Assembly (NCBI RefSeq): GCF_034190915.1
Contig: NW_026947544.1
Location: 1,648,001 to 1,712,000 of the forward strand
DNA: 64,000 nucleotides
Source: Cavia porcellus
Lineage: Eukaryota; Chordata; Mammalia; Rodentia; Caviidae
Direction: 5' to 3'
Below, one piece after another: positions 45,011 to 56,009 of the stretch; within the stretch, counting starts at the first letter, position 1; every line of letters starts with the position of its first letter. The notes below the pieces were generated by a model. The model was not told where the DNA came from, did no database searches, and was given only the letters and a program-made list of their open reading frames with translations. The position numbers and the translations under genes were made by a program.

Positions 45011-45373
45011 TGTCTTGGTTACTTTTCTCTCGTTGCTGAGACAAAATACCAAGCACCCCAAATGAAGGAAGGAAAGGTTTATTTAACTTACTGTCTGTGG
45101 ACATTTCACTCCACAATCAGCTGGCTCCAAGGCAGGGTGGCATGGCACAGGGGCAACATTTTAAGGCAGCAGCCAGAGCATAAAGGTAGATAACAAACCA
45201 AACCTCTTCTGGCTAATATTGTACACAGGCCACGCCATCAAGGGCCAGTGCAGAATTCACAAAACCTCCTTAAAGATGATGATATTTACAAAGTTAAGAA
45301 CCCTGGCTCCCTGCTGAGCCTCTTAGTTAAACTTCTAAAATGCTCAAGTTGACACAGGGTATCAACCATAACA
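45011..45373 (-). mobile_element. MaLR-type solo LTR, antisense
   Basis: It begins TGTCTTGGTTACTTTTCTCTCG, TTGCTGAGACAAAATACC, AGGAAAGGTTTATTTAAC and ends CAAGTTGACACAGG...CATAACA. This gives the TG...CA ends, the inverted poly(A) signal (TTTATT) and the usual MaLR order. No internal region is attached. Confidence 0.72.
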
Positions 45374-45903
45374 CCATGTTTCTAGACCTTGCCATGGTTC
45401 CCTGGGGAGCAGAGTCACCACTACTTGGGAACCGGTGATTTAGAGGACTTAGCAGTCTATTGCCACATGTGTCATGTCAGTACAGAAATGATTGTACCGT
45501 TTTATTCTGGAAACACAGTTTCAGACTCAAACTGCTATTGAGAACACCCTGGCTGGGCACCACAGGCTCCTGCCTGTCAGCTCAGGTTCCATCACAGTCT
45601 GCTAAAGTAAACTGAGGAATCTGGAGGGAGCTCCCGTTCTCCTGTCATGCTTCTGAAAACATAGCTGAGATTTTTCACATTGTTTTCCCAATTTGGATTT
45701 CTCTGGAGTTGCAGTGTTAATAATCACTGTGGTGAATGTAGACACCTAGGCACCCTTTGGGTAACTCCAGCTGTCAGCTGTGAAACAGACTCACCTTCCT
45801 GCCCCCTGGACAACTTTCTTTTTTCCCTTTTCTGTTTTGCTTTCTTTCTTTCACAAGTTCTTAGGTAAGTCCTAGGCAAGTATTTTTCCCTAATTTTTCA
45901 AAG
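45374..45903. other. Unique sequence, nothing recognised
   Basis: Only a short ORF (45680-45868) with a Phe-rich end is present, and it is not supported as a gene. Confidence 0.4.
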
Positions 45904-46032
45904 GATGCCAGGCCTGGTGGCTCACACCTGTATTCCCAGCACTTTGGAGATGGAGAGAAGAGGATCACTGTGAGTTTGAGGCCAGCCTGAACTGCATAGT
46001 GAAACCCTGTCTCAAAGAGACAAAAAAAAAAA
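45904..46032 (+). mobile_element. B1-like SINE without the internal duplication, sense
   Basis: GATGCCAGGCCTGGTGGCTCAC, CCTGTATTCCCAGCACTTTGG, GAGGCCAGCCTGAACTGCATAG, AAACCCTGTCTC plus an A tail. Only one GGCCAGCCTG block is present, unlike the 19,775 copy. Confidence 0.86.
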
Positions 46033-46231
46033 ACTTACAAGGGAAGTTGACCGAAAAATGGCCCCTCATATCTCTTTAATGTGGAGGAAGCCTTGGAAAT
46101 AATTTAACGCCCTTATTTTGCAACTGAGGAAACTTAACCAGAGTTGACTTGTTAACATTTATTGGAAATAAAGGGGTCTGCTGCAGATGTATTCTTTGTT
46201 TATTCTTCTCTCTTTCCCAGCCTTTCTCCCT

Positions 46232-46308
46232 TACTCTTGGAGACAAAAACCAGTGCTCTGTTGGTGCTGAGCAAGTGCTCTACCACTGAGCTACATTCCC
46301 AACCCTTT
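46232..46308 (-). mobile_element. ID-like SINE fragment, antisense
   Basis: GGTGCTGAGCAAGTGCTCTACCACTGAGCTACATTCCCAACCC is an inverted ID head. It keeps the classic CACTGAGCTAC form rather than the TGCTGAGCTAAAT form of the 26,891 copy, so it is another ID subtype. Confidence 0.75.
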
Positions 46309-46685
46309 GCTTTTGCACAGCGTTAACTGTAGCTCACAAGTTTAATTTTTTTCCACAATTCTAGTCTCAAACCAGAACTGAATCAAATTCCTCCGTCAGG
46401 TCAACATTAAACTTAACCTTTGCACGTGACTATTGAATTTGGTTTGCAAACAGAATCATGGAAAGAATTAAGCTGGTGTTACAGATCAAAAACTGATGGT
46501 CAGCTTAATGCCAGCTGAATTAAATCAGCATGGTGCTGAGTGTAGATGGTTTCCCCACCTGAGGAAAGTTGCCAGCATAAATAGAAACATGGAGAAGAAT
46601 AGCTGGGCTAAGTGCTGCTGTTTGAGCCATTGGTTCTCCTGAAGGAGCTCGTCAGTGTTCCCCGGTGAGAGTTGACCATTATCAT

Positions 46686-46945
46686 CAGAGGAGCTTGGGA
46701 CCTTGGTGAGGGTGGCTATGATTCACTTTGGGGGAGCTCTGGTCCTTATATCAAGCATGGCTTCCTGGCTCCAGAGGGGAAGATGTGTGCTGTTTAATCT
46801 CGTAAGAGAAGCTACTTACACTGGCTTCCTGGCACTTACTTGAGTGTTCAGGAGGAGCTCAGGACCTCTGTGTCGCTGAGGATGGCTGTGGTACTTTTCA
46901 GGACAGCCTTGGTCCTTGTTTTGAATGTGACTTCTTGGCTTCAGT
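46686..46945. repeat. Diverged tandem duplication, 164-bp offset
   Basis: GAGGAGCTTGGGACC...GGCTTCCTGGCTCCAG (46688-46776) recurs as GAGGAGCTCAGGACC...GACTTCTTGGCTTCAG (46852-46945). About 90 bases align with many substitutions. The parent repeat family is not recognised. Confidence 0.6.
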
Positions 46946-47314
46946 GTAGAACCCTCAAACTAACAGCACAGCTCCTTATTCTGCTGGCATAGACTTTCTA
47001 TCTTCCACTGCTGATCTTGGAGCCTTCCCAGCATAGATCCATAAAAGAGACTGCCATGAGTCTTTGTCATAGGCTCTAGACCTCCAGTTGGAATGCATTG
47101 TCATAGGCTCTAGTCTTCATTGGGACTTGTGCAGGACATTGATGTGGCCCTTGGCTGAATATTCTGGGTCTTTAGTGTTTTTGACAGATTTCCTGCACTT
47201 TTCTTTTTGTGTTTAACTCTGGGTGACCATCATAAAATAATATAAATTCTGTGTTCTGATTGTAGTTGTTCTCCTCACAACTCCTGACTGTAAAAGCTGG
47301 TGAACCACTGTATT
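46946..47314. other. Unique sequence with one short direct repeat
   Basis: TGTCATAGGCTCTAG occurs at 47065 and 47099. No gene is seen. Confidence 0.4.
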
Positions 47315-47420
47315 TGGGACAGGCTTTAGTAAGCTGCCAGTGTCAGCTTCACACTTGAGATCCTCTTGCCTCAGCCTCTCAGCTGGGAATGCAGGTGCAT
47401 ATCACAGTTCCTGGCTCCTT
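47315..47420 (-). mobile_element. B1-like SINE, very worn, antisense
   Basis: GGGACAGGCTTTAGTAAGCTGCCAG, CTTGCCTCAGCCTCTCAGCTGGGAATGCAGG. Confidence 0.6.
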
Positions 47421-48507
47421 ATTTCTGCTCAGATGTATGATGTGCAAGTGGCCTGTGGTAGAAGGCTGGCAGCATGAGCTGTGCATTGGCTCTGGTTTGT
47501 GGTGATTCTCAGGAGCTCCACTCAGAGAGCCCCAGTGGAAAGCCAGCTCCCAGTCCACTGCTTTTGAATGATCTTGCACATCTGGTTATTAGTTTGTCAT
47601 CCTTTCCTCCCCCCAGCAAGTCCTTCCCCAGGTCTCTGGGCAGCCTTGGCAGCTGTGAGATTTTGCTGAGTTGCCCTGCCTTCTAGAAATGCTCACATCT
47701 CCGCTCTACCTGCTTTAGCATGGCCCAGATGATGGTGGCTGCAACAGCCAAGGCAGTGCTGCCTCTTGAGCAGGGACTGGAGGAGTGTCGCTGGAGCAGG
47801 GGACCCAGCGCAAGTCTTGGGCCCCCCAGGATGGTTGTCTACCTCCCCATAGGGGTATTGATGAGCTTTGAGGTACATCACCTCGCAGGGCCTTGTTCTG
47901 AGCATCTATCTTTTGATTCTGTGCCTGGGTGGGCATAATAAAATGAACATGTACAAAAGAGGGTGGCCACAACACTGCCAGTTGCTTGCATCTGATGGCA
48001 ACACTGCCTTGCATCTGGCCCACAGTGAACCGAGGCGGCGTTATTCAGTGGGTGACCACACTCCTTAAGGCATACGCCCACCTGGCTGCAGCAGGGCAGG
48101 GCACATGGGATCTGTGCTTGCTGATGGTCCTGCCTCACTCTCCTGTTATTCCTTTCCAGGTAGCAGGAGATAGACGAGGGGCCTAGAGAGAAAGTGCGGG
48201 CCAAAGGAGAGATTTGCTGACACCTGTTTCTGAGTAAGTACCCTTGCCAAGCTCATCTCTTCCTTTCAGAGTGAAGTAGAAAGAGCCTGTTCCCTGCTGC
48301 ATTTTTTTCCTGTGCCTAAGAAATGATTGATGCATTGATTTTATGATCTAGAAACATGATCTCCCAAGATATGGAATAGTGAGTGTCTGTCTGCTTCCTC
48401 TAAACAAATCCCAAAACCTCAGAAACCTAAGAATGGTTTCTGAACCTTTGTTGGCAGTTCTCAGCCCACTCTCTGTGTGATATCTGTGGGCTGCAGATAC
48501 CACCGAG
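47421..48507. other. GC-richer unique sequence with overlapping ORFs, no gene supported
   Basis: ORFs of 60-108 codons lie on both strands at 47.4-48.2 kb. None matches a family I know and none is clearly favoured. A worn processed pseudogene is possible but unproven. Confidence 0.35.
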
Positions 48508-48850
48508 GGCCTTAGGGTTAGGGCTAGGGGTAGGAGTAGGGGCAGGATTAGGGTTAGGGCTAGGAGTAGGGTTAAGACTAGAATTAGGGTTAAAGTTAGG
48601 GCTAGAGCTAGGATAGGGTAAGAGATCATGTTAAGGTTATGGTTAGACTTAGGGTTATGGCCAGGGTTAAACCTAGAGTTAGAGCTAGGTTTGAATTTTG
48701 GAATAGGACCAATGCTATGGTTAGGGGAAGAGGTATGCTAGGGTTAAGGTTAGGGCTAGAGCTAGAGTCATGTTTAAGTGTATGGTTAGGTTAAGTTTAT
48801 GGCTAGATTCAGTTCTACAGTTAGGGCTATGTTCAAGTTTTGATGCTGGA
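48508..48850 (+). repeat. Degenerate telomere-like repeat block
   Basis: The plus strand is built from TTAGGG and close variants (TTAGGGTTAGGGCTAGGGG, GGATTAGGGTTAGGGC, then GGTTAAG, GGCTAGA, GGTTATG). Period 6 is clear to about 48620 and then decays. The G-rich strand is the plus strand. Such blocks are known as interstitial telomeric sequences. A minus-strand ORF rich in Leu and Thr over it is only the reverse of the repeat. Confidence 0.85.
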
Positions 48851-50264
48851 CTGTTTATATTACTGGTTTATGGCTATGCTAGTGTTAAGGTTACAGTTCT
48901 TATTTGTCTCATAAAATTGGTCATACATGAATTTTAGATAAGAATGGAGGTAATTATTAGAATTATTAGAATTTGTTCTGTTTTGAGTAGCACAGTTTGT
49001 GATTTGTTTTTCCTTCTATATGCTTTTGAGATCCTTGTCTGGCTTCTAGTTTCTAGAAAAGAAAGGTAAGTCCTATTCGGCCTTTTCAGTCTTGTCTCTT
49101 GTGCTCCTCAAGGAGTGTGTTGTGGAATGACAATGGTGTGGCAATGCATACCAGCCTGCTTGCCAGCCAACCTGTCATTGGGCCTGTCCTAGGGGTCAGT
49201 GAGGCTATAGAGAGGGACTGGGGCAAGTATCTCCCTGCAGACTGTGCTCTGTGCAGTTTGTCACTGGAGTAGACAGCTGAAGAGCATGGGCCTTTGGAAG
49301 TGGGCTTTGGCTGTCATGAGGCACACTCTATACAGCTCACAGGATCCAGTGCACCTACAGCTGGGGTGCCCATTACTTGCTCCCATTGGGAGTATACTGC
49401 TGTGGGTATGCAGTGGGGTGAGTGGGATTCACCCATGTACTTGTGTGAGAGCACTCCTGAGGTGTGCAGAAGTGAGTCCACTGCAGGGTGTGGTGGAAAT
49501 GGACGCCTCCAGAATGTGTGGGGATTCTGGTGCAGGCTCCATTGCAGAGGTGGAGCTGTGTAGGGAGGCAGCTCTTGGCAGGCTGGGCAGGATTTTAATG
49601 CCCCTATAGAGGCAAATCCCACCAGGGACTTCCTGAGCAGACATGAGCCAGGCACAGAGAAGCAGTGTTTTAAGGGAATATAGGTAAAGCAGCAGCCCAG
49701 TGGAAAGGAGACAGTAACGTAGGAAAAAGAATGAAAGGAAGCACCAGGACCTTGCATTTGACCCTGCCTACCTCATTCCAAAGGGGACTTTGATCTGCAG
49801 GCTCTTAGCACCTTTGTCTAGCTGGACACACTTGGGGGACACTGCCTCTCAATATTGAGGGGCAGCATGTAGTTCAAAAGAGCATCAGAGGTGATTCTTA
49901 CAGCTCCCAAAAGTGAAGGAAGAATAACAAGTCACAACAGAATCCTGAGACAGACAGTCTCTGGTTTAGTTAATGATGGATCAGTTTCATGGATTTTTGA
50001 CTTTGTGATGGTGTGCATTTCCATGCATCTTCAGTGCATCCACACTTTGAACACTAAAATTTGATGGCATCCAACCTTAGCAATAGGTAACGTGCAGCTC
50101 CCAGTCTGCCCCCAGGGCCTCTGAGGAAATAACCAGTCTCTGGCTAGGACATCAGCAAGGAAGAACTTGCACATTCAGCTTCCATGTGTGTGATACAGAA
50201 TGGGATTCTCAAAGACCAAACCCTGTGGTTGCATGAATTCAGAGCATTTTGCACCAGACTCTAT
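48851..50264. other. Unique sequence, no gene seen
   Basis: Overlapping ORFs up to 147 codons at 49.2-49.8 kb show no domain. No repeat is recognised. Confidence 0.4.
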
Positions 50265-50640
50265 TGTTGTCATAGTGACTTTATTGAAATGCAAACTCAC
50301 AGATAAGGTAATTAGCCCATTTGAAGTGTATGATTCAGTAGTTTTTAATATAGTCTCAGAGTTGTGCAGTATCACCACCATCGATTTTTTAGAACAGGTT
50401 ATCACTTCCCGAAGAAACTTATTCCCGTTAGCAGACTCTCCCTGAGCCTGCCTCCCAAGCCCTGAGCAGCCACTCATCTGCCTCTTGTCTCTATGTGTTT
50501 GCCTTGTCCACAGGCGCATGGAAAGGAGCGTGGCCTGTCTGATGTCACGCTCTCAGCCCATATTATTTGTATGGTTCACCCTTATAGTCTCCTGTATCAG
50601 CACTTCATTTCTTTATGTAACCTTGTGCTGTTCCACTCTA
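50265..50640 (-). mobile_element. Ancient L1 3' fragment, antisense
   Basis: TTTATTGAAATGCAAACTCAC, AAGTGTATGATTCAGTAGTTTTTAATATAG, CAGAGTTGTGCAGTATCACC and TGTCTCTATGTGTTTGCC follow the inverted 3' UTR of old mammalian L1. Confidence 0.75.
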
Positions 50641-50706
50641 TGGCCTTGATCATCCTGCCTCAGCCTACCAAGTAGCAGGGACTAGGGTTGGGCCACCACA
50701 CCCAGA
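50641..50706 (-). mobile_element. B1-like SINE remnant, antisense
   Basis: ATCCTGCCTCAGCCTACCAAGTAGCAGGGACTAGGGTTGGGCCACCACACCC keeps only the 5' half of an inverted B1. Confidence 0.55.
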
Positions 50707-51036
50707 TAGAAGCCTCCTCTTCTAGAATCACATTAGGCTCACAAAAATTGCCAGTGAGAGTCCCAATTTCTGTCCACCTCCCCTCAGTGGTCCAGTCTTG
50801 CAAGATGGTGTCATGTTATCCTCAGAAAGCAGCTCTGGAGCAACACTATTGACAGAAATGCACGCCTGTGTGGTCCTGCAAGTTGGCCTTGTGGTGTGAG
50901 CATATGTGTGGGTGCATGAGACCCCACCATGATCCATACAGGAAGCCCCCTCATGCCATTTGGCTCCTGGCAGCCAGTGTATTCTCCTGCCTTTTCCCAG
51001 GGGAATGAGGATGGACTCCTGCAGAGCGTGGTGCTG
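50707..51036. other. Unique sequence, nothing recognised
   Basis: This is the flank of the second half-L1 copy. Confidence 0.4.
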
Positions 51037-51050
51037 CCAGAATGACTTTA
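51037..51050. repeat. 14-bp target-site duplication, tail side
   Basis: ccagaatgacttta is repeated exactly at 54432-54445. The outer four bases may overlap with the element start by microhomology. Confidence 0.88.
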
Positions 51051-54000
51051 TTTATTTATTTTTTATTTAAAGAAAGATAAAACAGGCAGAAATAGTACGT
51101 ACTTTCAAAGACAAGAAATAAACACTAATAAATCACTAGCTAATGTATTCATATTGTCCCCCTATAAATAGTTGTTCAAGGTACACAAGTGAAACATATA
51201 AATGGGATTTCAACCAGGGAGACTGAAAACAGTTCTGTTCAACTATCCAACAAAAACTAAGCATTATGGCTATCAATCCTATACACTTAGACCTGTACAC
51301 ATTTATCCATATTTTCATTTATGTTGAGACCTATCAGAGCATATTAGATTAAAATCCTTCTGAACAAAGATTAATAATATTGCTGGATTTCACATCATAA
51401 CACTCCAGAATCAGGATTGGGTCCTGCAGTGCCACTTTCTTTCTTTCAAAGTATTTGTTCATTTCATCATGTGTCATCAGATCAGTTCTCATAAACTGTT
51501 CATAGGTTTTACACAAGCATGAGTCTTAACATGTATTTCTATCCTTTCTATATTGGAGGGGGAAACAGAACAAAGCAAGACAGAACTAAACATATTCCTA
51601 TAGACACATAAAACTAAAAAGCCGTATAAAACTGCTATATAAGGAGTTCTACCATGGTCACTGTGCTGTCTCTTGTTATCAACAGAATTGCTATATCATC
51701 AGGTAAAGTATAATTGAATATATCAGCACATAGCAGAATACAACTTTGTACATAGTGTAGAGCTGCGAAAACAGGTAGTAATCAAATCAGAATGGATATC
51801 ATAGTGAATCACTGTCATTTTCAGTATAGTCGTCTGTACTCCTCAACTTGATACCAGCAACCTAACAGTAATAAACAGTATTCAAAGAAGTCACATTTAA
51901 CTAAGGTCTGTCATGATACAACAGTGTAAGTCATACAGGGATCCTGATTGAGTTAACAGGAAATTCAAGATGACCACTGTGCACTGTCCTGATATCTTCA
52001 GGACAGCTGTCTGTGCCCTCAGATCAAGTGCTTATACACAAACTAGGATGGAACAAGTTCCAACCAAGCAGAGTGATGCGAGTAATAAGGGTTTTAATTC
52101 CTGATACACTGTTAGCTATATCTTCTGCTGTTTTTTAAAAAGACTATTCCTCCCCTTTTACTCCCCCAGAATGAATTGGGTATTTTGGGGTCTCCCCATC
52201 ACTCAGAGTTTTATATTGGGGGGGCAAACCTGCTATTTACCTAAGTGTTTCCAAACTTTCTCACTCCTGGGCTGGATTTCTAGTTATGTTTCTTCATTTC
52301 TTAAAGCCTGTCTGTTCAACCTATCCATAAATACTGGTCCAGTTATCCCTATTACTCTATAGTTCCCTATCACATCGAGTTCCATTTTCTCATGTTTGAT
52401 TTTGGTCTATATAACCTTCTTCAGGGTAATTATATTTCCTATGAAGAGTCTCTCATTGGACCAATAGGGTCCTGATCCACTCTTCCTGTGGTCCTTTTTT
52501 CCCTTAAGTTAGTGTACCTATGCCATCTATACTAGAAATTATATCGAACCTTTTTTGCCTCATTTCTATTGTGCTCTTTTTCTGTCATTAGTTGTCTGTC
52601 TTCTTCATTTCATTTTCTTCTCCATTCATTGTGGCCTCTCTGCCATTGTTTCTGGTATCCTGGTACTTTTCTCTCTCTTTAGAATGTCCTGCAGTATTCT
52701 TTGTAGAGTTGGATTGGTGATTGCACATTCCCCCAGTTCCTCTTTATCGTGGAAGCACTTTTTTTTCTCCATTAATTTCTAGGGACAGTTGTGCAGGATA
52801 TATCAGTCTTGGCTGGAGGTTATTGTCTTTCAAGACTTGGATTTTTTTCCACCCATGCTCTTCAAGATTTGATGGTTTGTGCCAAGAAGTCTGCTGTAAT
52901 TCTGATGGGTGTTCCCTTATAAGCGATCTGTTTCTTGTCTCTGATAGCTTTTAATATTCTGTTCTTATATTGGATTTCTGGAATCTTGATTATTATATGC
53001 CTGGGTGTAGGTCTGTTTGGATTGTAGGTGGCTGGAGTTCTGTATGCCTCATACATTTGAGCATCTTTCCCTTTTCCTATGTTTGGGAAGTTTTCCCTCA
53101 TTATTTCTGTGAATAGCCTTTGCAGTTCCTTTGTTTGTACCCCTGCTTCTTCATTCACCTTCTTTATTCTTAAGTTATAGATCCTCTTGTCATCTTCTAG
53201 CCTTCGTATTGGTACTGCTTATTTCCTTGTTATTTTTAAGAAGTTTTTTCTTTTATGTTCCCACATTACAAATCTGTCCTCCAGTTCAGATAATCTATCC
53301 ATAGTTTCTTTCAAACTGTTATGCCAGCTTTCAATAGAGTTTTTAGTTTCCTGGTAATCTCTTTGAGCCTGCATCATGTATTCTGTTTTCTCTATTTTCT
53401 CCATCAAACAATCCCCCCCCCTTTTTGTTCTTCCATTCCACCATCTGTTTTTTCTTGGGAGGTATTTAGCATTTCTTTAATTATTCTCTATATATATCTT
53501 GCTTTACTTGGTTAAATACTTCACTTTTGAACTCATCTATGAGATCCCAAAGATATCACTTTATGTCTATTGGTTCTATGCCTGATATTGCATGTTTTCT
53601 GTCCTCATTCTCCTTTGCATTTACTTTTCCTGAATCAGTGTTCTCAGGATTGGGGACTGAGGACCCTTTCTTGTTGCCTCCTCTTCTCATATATTTTGTT
53701 CCTTCCATATAGGCGTATATAGGAGGCCCAGTTTCTTTCTTTGTCGGTTTCAGTTTGTGTGAGGTGTGCTAACTAGTTGGTCTCACCCACTGCAGTATAC
53801 TAGGAGGTACAGACCCGTGCAGCCTCTGCTGGGCCTGCCCCTCCAGGCCAACCTACTGAAGGTTTCACTGCTGTAGGGTGCACCGCCAGGCTCAAGGACC
53901 TGGTTTGGCTAGCCTGTTGGGCCTCAGTCTGTGGCATCACCCAGGTCAATCGCTCCCCACCAGTCCTGCTTGAGATGGGGAATATGTGACTGAAATCACT

Positions 54001-54431
54001 GTAGCATCCTGTTCCGGCCAGTCTGTCTAGTCCCAGAATGTCCTCTGTTGGAGCCTCCTTATCTATGGAAGGGTCCCTGTTCCTCCCACTCACTGCAAGT
54101 CGATGCAGGGTTCCCCAACAGCTCTGCTCTCAATTCAGTTCACCGATTCCCACTCTCAGAGCATTCACATCACTATCCCGGCTGTGCTGATTCAGATGCA
54201 GCAGCGACAGGGTATTCAAGTTGCAGGTTCCAATGGTGGCACCAAGACTTTAGCTGTTCCAGTTGTAGCACCAGGATTGCATTGCGATTGTTTTCTCTCA
54301 GCTTAGTTCATTCCTGGGTCAGCAAGGTATATTTCCCTCTGCTTAAGACTCCCCACACCACACCATTCCTAGAATCTAAGCTGGCTATCTCAGAGAGCCT
54401 CTGTTGCTGCTGTTGTCTATCTGCCATCTTC
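51051..54431 (-). mobile_element. Complete ORF1-only L1-derived retrotransposon, copy 2, antisense
   Basis: The 3.38-kb element is bounded by perfect 14-bp duplications. Minus-strand order: 5' UTR (54431-53709), ORF1 (53708-52626), 3' UTR (52625-51051) ending in an A/T-rich tail (inverted TTTATTTATTTATT at 51048). The start on the minus strand reads GAAGATGGCAGATAGAC. 5' UTR and ORF1 match copy 1 throughout. The stretch after ORF1 is about 230 bp longer than in copy 1 and shares extra sequence with copy 3 (for example AGTGTATCAGGA). Confidence 0.92.
52626..53708 (-). pseudogene. ORF1 of the half-L1 copy 2, broken
   Basis: It starts at the ATG matching copy 1 (53708) and stops at the same TGA (52626-52628). 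Coiled-coil pieces (53219-53407: YQETKNSIESWHNSLKETMD) and the RRM/C-terminal part (52862-53158: RENFPNIGKGKDAQMYEAYR, YKGTPIRITADFLAQTIKS) are open. They lie in different frames, with stops between (around 53210 and before 52862). Residues identical between copies 1 and 2 concentrate in the RRM and C-terminal domain. This fits past selection on the protein, though two copies cannot prove it. Confidence 0.9.
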
Positions 54432-54445
54432 CCAGAATGACTTTA
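54432..54445. repeat. 14-bp target-site duplication, 5' side
   Basis: This is the exact partner of 51037-51050. Confidence 0.88.
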
Positions 54446-56009
54446 AATGCAGCCTGGCGACCCAGATCTCAGAACCCGGCCCATCCTGTGCTTGTGTCTG
54501 TCTGGAGTTTGCTGCCCTGGAATGTAGATTGGCCCTGTGGGTGTGGGTGGACAAATCACTCCTCATCCATCCCCTTTTGGAAGGTTATTCTCAACGGGGA
54601 GCAGCTGCAGGCTGACCTGTGGCACCGCTTTTGACCTCTGAGGACTGCTGGGTGTGATGGAGAAAAAGGGCTGGGGCTGTTCTGTGAGCCCCTACATACA
54701 TGGTACGCTGCTTTTCAGCTGCAGTCTGGGGTGGTGGTGATGGTGTATGTGTGCATGCATGCTTGTGTGCTCATGCATATGCGCACAACTTGTTGTTTGG
54801 CTGTGAATTCTTCCTTTTTGAAGTCTCAGTGACGAGGATGAGTGGTCGGTTCTCCACAGTTCCTTTTTGTTCAGGAAATCCGAGGACACAGTTGACCCAG
54901 AAAATTATCTCTGGGAGGTGGGGGTTCCCCTGTAGGAGGTGCCTTGGAGCCAGCATATGACCAGAATTGGGAGTCATAGAAGAAAACAGTTCATCCTATG
55001 GGTCTCAGAGGGCCAGTGCACCCTGCTAAACCACAGCCTGATTGTGGGGTTTGCGCACACCCAGAGGCTGTAGGTCCAGTCTCAGAGGTGAAGTGGGTGT
55101 TGCTAATCCTACCTACCCTAACCCTCCAGGAACCTTCCAGGGTTGATTTGGGCATGGAATTCAGGTGGATAAGCCCCTAGAATAGTGGCCCTTTGTAGCG
55201 CCCTAACTCACTCTGTTTGACCAAAGGACTTGCTTTTTTTCTTCTTCTTTCCTTCTAATCTGTGGTCCACATTGATTCAATAGTTTTTTCTTTCTAGTGA
55301 CACTTGTCTTCAGTGCTCACCCACATGCATGCATGCTCAACTTGGGTGTCACAGCATTACCTGCAAACCTGCTTTCTCCAAAATAGCCCACAATTTACTT
55401 CCTTTCCTCTCAGATCTGAGATGCCAGGAATGTGCTGGGTGCCCCCTTGCCAGCTGAGGATAGGCAGGCCAGTCGCTTTCTTCCCAGCAGAAGTTGGTTG
55501 GACTTCAGTTAACACATGTGGTCAGAATTAAATCCTTGAAAATGGCTCCTGATTGTGGCTGTGGCTGACCACAAAAGGGCCTGAGAATTTCCACATATCC
55601 TGCTCTTTTTGCACATCAAAAGAGGCTTGTTCTGATGTCTCCTTTCAATTGTCTGCCTATCCTTCATCTGTCTGCCTAATCGAGGCTGTTCCCAGATAGT
55701 GCTAAGTACAGGACAGTGATTCTCAGTGGGGAGTGGTTTTTCCCTCCTCAGTGGTATCCCAGGTACCTCACTGGCACATTTGGGGTGGGGGCTGCCACTG
55801 GCAGTAGCAGGTGATACCACAGTGAGGCTCAGAAAACTTGAGTCACAGGACAATGACTCCTGCAATGTCAAGGCCCCAAGTGTCACATGAATAAAACACT
55901 GGCTTCTGCCTTCTTCCATCAGGACCATAGCAGTGAAGGATTAGGATTTACCTTGGCTCCCCAAACAGGACTCTTGTGCTCAGTACAACTGTAAACTTGG
56001 GAAGCAATG
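54446..56009. other. Unique sequence, no gene seen
   Basis: A TG/CATG-rich patch lies at 54740-54785. Overlapping ORFs at 55.3-55.9 kb have no family likeness. Confidence 0.4.

Noticed and set aside
48348..48629. Leu/Thr-rich 93-codon minus ORF
   Set aside because: It is the reverse strand of the degenerate telomere-like repeat.
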